Shown in pieces: positions 29,029 through 34,301 of a stretch of 34,301 bases of DNA (the stretch's first letter is position 1; each line of letters opens with the position of its first letter). A program made the position numbers and the translations under genes. The notes below the pieces were generated by a model. The model saw nothing but the letters and a program-made list of their open reading frames with translations, was not told the origin of the DNA and ran no database searches. The stretch is from Gammaproteobacteria bacterium DTU040 (GTDB taxonomy: Bacteria > Pseudomonadota > Gammaproteobacteria > Pseudomonadales > Pseudomonadaceae). The DNA is taken from the NCBI GenBank assembly GCA_001513435.1, contig LFTS01000237.1, positions 1 to 34,301 of the forward strand. The letters run 5' to 3'.

Positions 29029-30501
29029 ATGACCCAAGAAGAATTTTTGCAGCTTGCCAGCCAAGGCTATAACCGCATCCCATTATCGCGCGTGACCTTG
29101 GCTGACTTTGACACCCCGCTGTCTGTGTATTTAAAACTGGCCGATGCGCCTTATTCCTATTTGCTCGAGTCCGTTCAGGGCGGTGAGAAGTGGGGGCGTT
29201 ATTCCATTATTGGTTTGCCAAGCCGCACCCAGCTGCGCGTCAGTGGGGATGAAGTCACCGTCACTACCGATGGCGAGCAGGTTGAACAGCAGCAGTGTGC
29301 CGACCCCTTAAGTTTTATTGAAGCCTTTAAAGCCCGCTACTCAGTGCCGAGTTTGCCAAACTTGCCGCGTTTTAACGGTGGTTTGGTTGGCTACTTTGGT
29401 TATGACAGCGTGCGTTATGTGATGCCAGAACTGGGCGCGTGTCCGAATCCCGATGCTTTGCAGACCCCAGACATTTTGTTGTTAGTGTCTGATGCAGTGG
29501 TGGTGTTTGATAACCTCGCAGGCACGCTGTACACCATTGTCTTAGCGGACCCGAATGAGCCGGATGCCTATGCCCGCGGCCAGCAGCGTTTGGATGAATT
29601 GACCGCGCGTTTGCGTCAGCCGATTCAACCGCGCTTGGGTGTCGACTTAAACCACATGAATACTGTCGAGCCCGAGTTTGAATCCAGCTTTTCTCGCGAA
29701 GCTTTTGAGCAAGCCGTTGCGCGAATTCAAGACGACATTGCTGCCGGTGACTGCTTACAGGTGGTGATTTCCCAGCGCATGTCAGTGCCGTTCACAGCAG
29801 CACCTATTGATCTCTACCGTGCGCTGCGTTGCTTTAATCCCACGCCCTATATGTACTTTTTTAACATGGATGATTTCCATGTGGTCGGCAGCTCACCCGA
29901 GGTATTGGTGCGGGTTGAAGAAGGCTTAGTGACGGTGCGACCCATTGCCGGCACGCGCCCACGTGGCGCCACGCAAGAAGAAGACGTGGCGTTAGAACGC
30001 GAGCTGATGGCTGATAAAAAAGAGCTGTCTGAGCATGAAATGCTGATCGATTTAGGCTGTGCGGATGTGGCGTTGGTCGCGGATGAGGCGACGGTCAAAG
30101 TGACGGAGCGCATGGTGGTTGAGCGTTATTCCAATGTGATGCATATAGTCTCCAACGTGACGGGACAGCTTAACCCCGACTTAACGGCCATGGATGCACT
30201 GAAAGCGATTTTACCTGCGGGTACGCTATCGGGTGCGCCTAAGCTGCGTGCTTTACAAATCATTGATGAGCTAGAGCCAGTTAAACGCGGTATCTATGGC
30301 GGTGCGGTCGGCTACTGGGCGTGGAATGGCAATATGGATATGGCCATTGCTATCCGCACTGCCATTATTGCGCAGGGCGTTTTGCATGTGCAGGCCGGAG
30401 CTGGCATTGTGGCGGACTCTAAGCCCGCTGCTGAATGGGAAGAAACCCTCAACAAGCGCCGCGCTATGTTTAAAGCCGTGGCTTTAGCGCAACCAAATTA
30501 A
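29029..30501 (+). CDS. trpE: anthranilate synthase component I
   Basis: Converts chorismate and ammonia to anthranilate, the first committed step of tryptophan synthesis; glutamine use needs the TrpG/PabA amidotransferase subunit. The 490-residue protein carries the Trp feedback-site motif LLES (45-48, in [10 protein letters not shown]) and the chorismate-binding segments [25 protein letters not shown] and [14 protein letters not shown]. It reads as TrpE rather than PabB. I start at ATG 29029 ([10 protein letters not shown]), which matches Pseudomonas TrpE; the frame extends to 28972 but that part overlaps the attenuator. It is first in the trpE-ddh-trpD-trpC order, and trpG is not present. 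Confidence 0.95.
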   Translation: MTQEEFLQLASQGYNRIPLSRVTLADFDTPLSVYLKLADAPYSYLLESVQGGEKWGRYSIIGLPSRTQLRVSGDEVTVTTDGEQVEQQQCADPLSFIEAFKARYSVPSLPNLPRFNGGLVGYFGYDSVRYVMPELGACPNPDALQTPDILLLVSDAVVVFDNLAGTLYTIVLADPNEPDAYARGQQRLDELTARLRQPIQPRLGVDLNHMNTVEPEFESSFSREAFEQAVARIQDDIAAGDCLQVVISQRMSVPFTAAPIDLYRALRCFNPTPYMYFFNMDDFHVVGSSPEVLVRVEEGLVTVRPIAGTRPRGATQEEDVALERELMADKKELSEHEMLIDLGCADVALVADEATVKVTERMVVERYSNVMHIVSNVTGQLNPDLTAMDALKAILPAGTLSGAPKLRALQIIDELEPVKRGIYGGAVGYWAWNGNMDMAIAIRTAIIAQGVLHVQAGAGIVADSKPAAEWEETLNKRRAMFKAVALAQPN

Positions 30502-30521
30502 GCGTTAGCCGCTACGCGCTT
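30500..30521 (+). other. small stem-loop at the trpE-ddh junction
   Basis: AAGCG/CGCTT arms (30500-30504 with 30517-30521) enclose TAGC/GCTA. It starts within the trpE stop codon and has no T-run, so it is not a terminator. It might tune ddh translation or mRNA stability, or be chance. Confidence 0.3.
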
Positions 30522-30552
30522 GACGCCCTTTAGCAATAAAACAGGTGAAACA

Positions 30553-31539
30553 ATGACACAACAAATCCGCATTGGGATAACCGGCTACGGCAACCTTGGC
30601 CGTGGCGTTGAAGCCGCACTGCAGCAGTCGCCTGATATGCGTTTGGTCGGCGTGTTTAGCCGCCGAGAGCCTGCCAGCGTGCAACTATTGGATACGAGCG
30701 TGCCGGTCTATGCGATTGATGAAGTGGCCGCCTATCAGGACGAGATTGACGTAATGATTCTGTGCGGCGGCTCTAAAGCCGATCTGCCCGAGCAAGGTCC
30801 TTACATGGCGGGCTTGTTTAATACCGTCGACAGCTACGATACCCACGCGCAGATTCCTGAGTATTACAACAGCGTGGACAAACCCGCACGCGAATCAGGG
30901 CATGTGTACTTGCTCTCCGCAGGTTGGGACCCAGGCTTATTTTCGATTAATAGACTCGTGGGCGAAGCCATTTTGCCCGTCGGTGAAACCTATACCTTTT
31001 GGGGTAAGGGCTTAAGCCAAGGCCACTCGGATGCCGTGCGCCGTGTGCCCGGCGTCAAAGCGGGCGTGCAATACACCATTCCGTCCACTGATGCCATTGA
31101 GCGGGTGCGCAGTGGCGCGCTGCCAGAGTTAAGTACCAAAGAAAAACATGTGCGTGAGTGCTATGTTGTGCTGGAAGAGGGTGCGGATGCGGATCAGGTC
31201 CGCCAAGCGATTGTGACCATGCCAGCTTACTTTGCGGATTACGACACGACAGTTCACTTTATTGATGAGAACACTCTAGCCAATGAGCACAGCGCCATGC
31301 CGCACGGTGGTTTTGTTATTCGAAGTGGTAAAAGTGCGCTGGACAATGATCAGGTGATGGAGTTCTCGCTTAAGCTAAACAGCAATCCCGAGTTTACCGC
31401 CAGCGTGTTGGTTGCTTATGCCCGTGCTGTGCACCGGCTGAGTCGTTTAAGCGATATTGGCGCGAAAACAGTGTTTGATATAGCGCCCGGCTTGTTGTCG
31501 CCTAAGAGTCCGGCACAGCTGCGCAAAGAACTGCTCTAA
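30553..31539 (+). CDS. ddh: meso-diaminopimelate D-dehydrogenase
   Basis: NADPH-dependent enzyme that makes meso-2,6-diaminopimelate in one step from tetrahydrodipicolinate and ammonia, feeding peptidoglycan and lysine synthesis and bypassing the succinylase route. The 328-residue protein aligns by eye along its length with Corynebacterium Ddh: Rossmann loop GYGNLGR (11-17), NADPH-phosphate FSRR (35-38), TVDSYDTH (91-98), [11 protein letters not shown] (124-134), [20 protein letters not shown] (149-168), MPHGG (249-253) and GLLSP. ATG 30553 has AGGTGA upstream; a TTG at 30520 would add 11 residues. It sits 51 bases after trpE and 26 before trpD, same strand, with no terminator between, so co-transcription with trp genes is expected. 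This is the position of trpG in Pseudomonas. Confidence 0.93.
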   Translation: MTQQIRIGITGYGNLGRGVEAALQQSPDMRLVGVFSRREPASVQLLDTSVPVYAIDEVAAYQDEIDVMILCGGSKADLPEQGPYMAGLFNTVDSYDTHAQIPEYYNSVDKPARESGHVYLLSAGWDPGLFSINRLVGEAILPVGETYTFWGKGLSQGHSDAVRRVPGVKAGVQYTIPSTDAIERVRSGALPELSTKEKHVRECYVVLEEGADADQVRQAIVTMPAYFADYDTTVHFIDENTLANEHSAMPHGGFVIRSGKSALDNDQVMEFSLKLNSNPEFTASVLVAYARAVHRLSRLSDIGAKTVFDIAPGLLSPKSPAQLRKELL

Positions 31540-31565
31540 GCAGTAGACAGATAGAAGGTAGAACA

Positions 31566-32606
31566 ATGCACATTAAAGAAGCACTGAACTGGATAGTGAA
31601 TAATCTGGATTTAAGTACCGAGCAAATGCAATCGGTGATGCGCCAGATTATGACTGGCCAATGTACGGACGCTCAGATTGGGGCTTTCCTGATTGGATTG
31701 CGGATGAAAAGTGAAAGCATTGACGAGATCGTCGGTGCGGTGCAGGTATTGCGCGAGTTAGCTGAACCGGTCACCGTGAATGTGCCTTACTTGGTGGACA
31801 CTTGCGGCACTGGCGGCGATGGCATGAATATCTTTAACGTCTCCACAGCGGCGGCCTTTGTGGTGGCGGCAGCAGGCGGTCATGTGGCTAAGCACGGTAA
31901 TCGCGCGGTGTCTGGCAATAGCGGCAGTGCAGATTTACTGCAAACCGCCGGTGTCCATTTGGACTTAACCCCCGAACAGGTGGCGCGCTGCGTAGAAACC
32001 GTAGGCGTGGGCTTTATGTTTGCCCCCGCACATCACGGCGCGATGCGTCATGCCTTGGGGCCGCGCAAAGAACTGGGCTTGCGTACCCTGTTTAATATCC
32101 TCGGGCCGCTGACTAACCCAGCGCAGGTTAAAAACCAAGTGATAGGTGTGTTCAGTCGCCAACTGTGTCGCCCGCTAGCTGAGGTGCTACAACGACTAGG
32201 CAGCACCCATGTGATGGTGGTGCACGCACAGGATGGCATGGATGAAATCAGCCTAGGCGCACCGACCCATGTAGCAGAATTAAAAGACGGCGAAATCCGC
32301 GAGTACCGTATTCAGCCAGAAGATTTTGGCATTAATAGCCAGTCGCTGATTGGCTTGGAAGTCACGGACTCCGCCGCGTCTTATGCGTTGATTAAAGATA
32401 CTTTTCTCGCTCGTGAACTGCCTTACGCGCACAAAGCGGCAGAAATGATTGCCCTAAATGCGGGCGCGGCGATTTATGTCAGTGGCATAGCCGCAAGTCT
32501 CGAAGAAGGCGTGCAGCGCGCCCACGACACTATATATACCGGGCTGGCTTTGGAAAAGCTGGTCGAGTTGGTATCCTTTACTTCAGTTTTTAAGCAGGAG
32601 TCTTGA
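31566..32606 (+). CDS. trpD: anthranilate phosphoribosyltransferase
   Basis: Transfers the phosphoribosyl group of PRPP to anthranilate in the second tryptophan-specific step. The 346-residue protein has the glycine loop GTGGDG (81-86), NVSTAAA (91-97) and the PRPP loop KHGNRAVSG (109-117), then [21 protein letters not shown] and the metal-binding DGMDEIS. One residue is odd: the loop reads GNSGSAD, with asparagine N118 where homologues have lysine (GKSGSAD or SKSGSAD). The rest is intact, so I call it functional. It is a stand-alone enzyme, not fused to trpG. ATG 31566 has GAAGG upstream. trpC begins two bases after its stop. Confidence 0.95.
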   Translation: MHIKEALNWIVNNLDLSTEQMQSVMRQIMTGQCTDAQIGAFLIGLRMKSESIDEIVGAVQVLRELAEPVTVNVPYLVDTCGTGGDGMNIFNVSTAAAFVVAAAGGHVAKHGNRAVSGNSGSADLLQTAGVHLDLTPEQVARCVETVGVGFMFAPAHHGAMRHALGPRKELGLRTLFNILGPLTNPAQVKNQVIGVFSRQLCRPLAEVLQRLGSTHVMVVHAQDGMDEISLGAPTHVAELKDGEIREYRIQPEDFGINSQSLIGLEVTDSAASYALIKDTFLARELPYAHKAAEMIALNAGAAIYVSGIAASLEEGVQRAHDTIYTGLALEKLVELVSFTSVFKQES

Positions 32607-32608
32607 GC

Positions 32609-33409
32609 ATGAGCATGCCGACGGTATTAGAAAAAATAGTGCTGCGTAAGCAGGAGGAAGTAGCTCAGCGCAAAGCTATAGTGAGCTTGTCTGAACTGGA
32701 AGCGCAAATTTCTGATGTAACACCTGTACGCGGTTTTGCTCAAGCGCTGCAGCGTAAAGTAACTGCTAAGCAAGCGGCTGTAATTGCGGAAATTAAAAAA
32801 GCTTCGCCAAGTCGAGGTGTTTTGCGTGAGAATTTCGTGCCTGCAGACATTGCCCACAGCTATGCGGCAGCGGGTGCTGCCTGCCTGTCGGTGCTGACGG
32901 ATATTGATTTCTTTCAGGGTGCCGATCGTTACCTGCAAGAAGCACGAAACGCGTGCAGCCTGCCGGTGATTCGCAAGGACTTTATGATTGACCCCTATCA
33001 GGTGTTGGAAGCGCGCGCGATTGAAGCGGACGCTATCTTGCTAATTGCCGCATGCTTGTCAGATGCGCAGATGCAAGAGCTAGCGGCAGCGGCTAAAGAA
33101 CTCGACCTTGATGTCTTGGCTGAGGTGCACACTGCCGATGAGCTGGACCGCGTATTAGAGGTATTAGACACGCCCTTGGTAGGCATTAATAACCGCGATT
33201 TGCACACCTTTGAGGTGTCGTTGGCCACGACATTGGATTTGCTACCGCGTATTCCTAAGGACCGTATTGTGATCACTGAAAGCGGTATCTTACAGCGCGC
33301 CGATGTGGAGCTAATGCAGATTAATAATGTGCATGGTTTTCTAGTGGGCGAAGCCTTTATGCGCGCACAGGATCCGGGTGCAGAGTTGAAACGGTTGTTT
33401 TTCGCTTAA
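32609..33409 (+). CDS. trpC: indole-3-glycerol phosphate synthase
   Basis: Ring-closes the anthranilate ribulose phosphate CdRP to indole-3-glycerol phosphate. The 266-residue single-domain TIM barrel has [17 protein letters not shown] (catalytic lysine in IKKASPS), [26 protein letters not shown] (second catalytic lysine), [13 protein letters not shown] and ITESGI. It is not fused to TrpF. ATG 32609 is chosen because AGGAG lies 8 bases upstream and [10 protein letters not shown] matches Pseudomonas; an in-frame TTG at 32603 overlaps trpD. It is the last trp gene here. In Pseudomonas the crp-like vfr gene follows trpC, but it does not follow here. Confidence 0.96.
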   Translation: MSMPTVLEKIVLRKQEEVAQRKAIVSLSELEAQISDVTPVRGFAQALQRKVTAKQAAVIAEIKKASPSRGVLRENFVPADIAHSYAAAGAACLSVLTDIDFFQGADRYLQEARNACSLPVIRKDFMIDPYQVLEARAIEADAILLIAACLSDAQMQELAAAAKELDLDVLAEVHTADELDRVLEVLDTPLVGINNRDLHTFEVSLATTLDLLPRIPKDRIVITESGILQRADVELMQINNVHGFLVGEAFMRAQDPGAELKRLFFA

Positions 33410-33421
33410 GCTGGCGATGCA

Positions 33422-33451
33422 AGTGAGTCTTGGCTTAAGCCGCGACTCACT
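33422..33451. other. stem-loop between convergent trpC and cnoX
   Basis: AGTGAGTC (33422-33429) pairs with GACTCACT (33444-33451), and the loop itself contains the palindrome GGCTTAAGCC. It lies between the two stop codons. Neither strand has a proper T-run directly after the stem, so a role as a weak terminator or 3'-end stabiliser is only a guess. Confidence 0.45.
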
Positions 33452-33464
33452 CATTAACAAAAAA

Positions 33465-34301
33465 TCAGTACAGCGCTTGATAGAGCTTGCGGCGATAGTC
33501 TGTCACTAGCGGGTGCTCTGTACCCAGCAGATCAAAAACCTGCAGCAGAGTGCGGTGTGCAGCGCCTTCGTTAAAACTGCGATTGCGCGTAAAAATTAAC
33601 AATAGTGCTTGTAGTGCAGGTTCGTACTGTTGGCGGGCCAGCTGTTGAATGGCCAATTGATACACCGCTTCGTCATCATTGGCATCTTGCGCAATGCGCG
33701 TTTTTAAATCGGCCATTTCTGGCATTTTTTCAGCCTGACGTAAAAAAGTCAGCTGTGCCTTGGCAGCCGCCAGTGCATGCTTGAGCTCATCGGTGTTGAC
33801 GGCATTAAGTACTTGTTCAGCCTCTGCCAGTTCATTACGTTCAATTAAGCAGCGACCAAATAAAATTAGCGCTTGCGCGTTGCTGTTGTCCTCAGTCAGT
33901 AGGGCTTTTAGTAGTGCTTCGGCTTGTGCAAATTCGCCTTGATAAAAAAATTGCTGCGCCTGTTCTAACGGTGAAAGACTGGGCGCTTCGGGTTCAGCCA
34001 AGTGTTTAGCGAGCATTTCTTTAATCTGTGATTCTGGTTGCGCACCGGCAAAGCCATCCACAGGTTGACCGTCTTTAAACAGCACCACGGTAGGCAGGCT
34101 GCGTACGCCAAAGCGTGCCACTATTTCCTGTTCAATATCGCAATTGACCTTGGCCAGTAACAAGCCACCGTTGTAATGGGCGGTGATTTTTTCCAGTAGC
34201 GGCATTAGTGCTTTACAAGGAGCACACCACTCCGCCCAGAAATCCACCAGAACAGGTGTGCTGAAAGATTTTTCGATAACCTGTTGGTCAAAGTTTTCTG
34301 C
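33465..34301 (-). CDS. cnoX: thioredoxin/TPR co-chaperone of the CnoX (YbbN) type, N-terminus cut by window
   Basis: Thioredoxin-fold protein with a C-terminal TPR-like tail; CnoX proteins hold unfolding proteins and hand them to GroEL. 278 residues are visible and the frame is open at the window edge, so roughly ten N-terminal residues are missing. An apparent start at 34247 is an internal valine codon (GTG). The thioredoxin domain covers about the first 105 visible residues, with active site WCAPC and the cis-proline segment RSLPTVVLF. The TPR region (about 115-275) begins SPLEQAQQFFYQGEFAQAEALL. The CAPC motif keeps both cysteines, unlike E. coli CnoX, so thiol reductase activity may remain. 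It is convergent with trpC. Confidence 0.88.
   Translation of the reverse strand, partial: AENFDQQVIEKSFSTPVLVDFWAEWCAPCKALMPLLEKITAHYNGGLLLAKVNCDIEQEIVARFGVRSLPTVVLFKDGQPVDGFAGAQPESQIKEMLAKHLAEPEAPSLSPLEQAQQFFYQGEFAQAEALLKALLTEDNSNAQALILFGRCLIERNELAEAEQVLNAVNTDELKHALAAAKAQLTFLRQAEKMPEMADLKTRIAQDANDDEAVYQLAIQQLARQQYEPALQALLLIFTRNRSFNEGAAHRTLLQVFDLLGTEHPLVTDYRRKLYQALY

Overview
The window is a chromosomal segment of a gammaproteobacterium, most likely a member of Pseudomonadaceae. The proteins and several gene blocks follow the Pseudomonas order: engB beside cytochrome c4, hemB-ppk, rpmE / malic enzyme / mrcA / pilMNOPQ-aroK-aroB-damX, mpl-ubiX, and trpDC. HemB is the Asp-rich Pseudomonas type. 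Base composition looks clearly lower in GC than typical Pseudomonas, so a low-GC relative (Thiopseudomonas/Denitrificimonas-like) is my inference, not something the sequence proves. I see no insertion sequence, phage, CRISPR array or rRNA. Almost all of the window is dense housekeeping DNA.

Layout. 1-4.7 kb: EngB GTPase (-), diheme cytochrome c4 (+), NnrS-family membrane protein (+) and a succinyl-CoA:acetate CoA-transferase (+). 4.75-7.9 kb: ppk and hemB, one minus-strand operon. 8.1-9.9 kb: rpmE (zinc-type L31) and a malic enzyme, each followed by a clear intrinsic terminator. 9.97-20.7 kb: bifunctional PBP1a (-), divergent from the type IV pilus assembly operon pilMNOPQ, then aroK, aroB and a DamX-like AAA/SPOR protein. 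20.7-21.9 kb: an AcrR/TtgR-like repressor (-), then a tRNA-Asn / tRNA-Pro / tRNA-Lys cluster with its own promoter and terminator. 21.9-24.2 kb: ispA, xseB, ppa and a GNAT acetyltransferase, all minus. 24.3-28.7 kb: mpl-ubiX (+), then trmA and an AzgA-type purine permease (-). 28.8-33.4 kb: a tryptophan operon with promoter, a Trp-rich leader peptide, trpE, a meso-diaminopimelate dehydrogenase gene, trpD and trpC. The right edge holds a thioredoxin/TPR protein (CnoX/YbbN type), cut at its N-terminus by the window end.

The most interesting locus is the trp operon. In Pseudomonas trpG lies directly upstream of trpDC; here that place is taken by a full-length meso-DAP dehydrogenase gene (ddh), an enzyme that is uncommon in gammaproteobacteria. 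No glutamine amidotransferase (trpG/pabA) gene lies in the window. A 23-codon leader peptide with four Trp codons precedes trpE, so a lysine/peptidoglycan precursor enzyme may be under tryptophan-responsive control. Smaller oddities are a Lys-to-Asn change in the conserved PRPP loop of TrpD, an A-C mismatch in the T-stem of tRNA-Lys, ispA-xseB without dxs, and a drug-pump-type repressor with no pump beside it.
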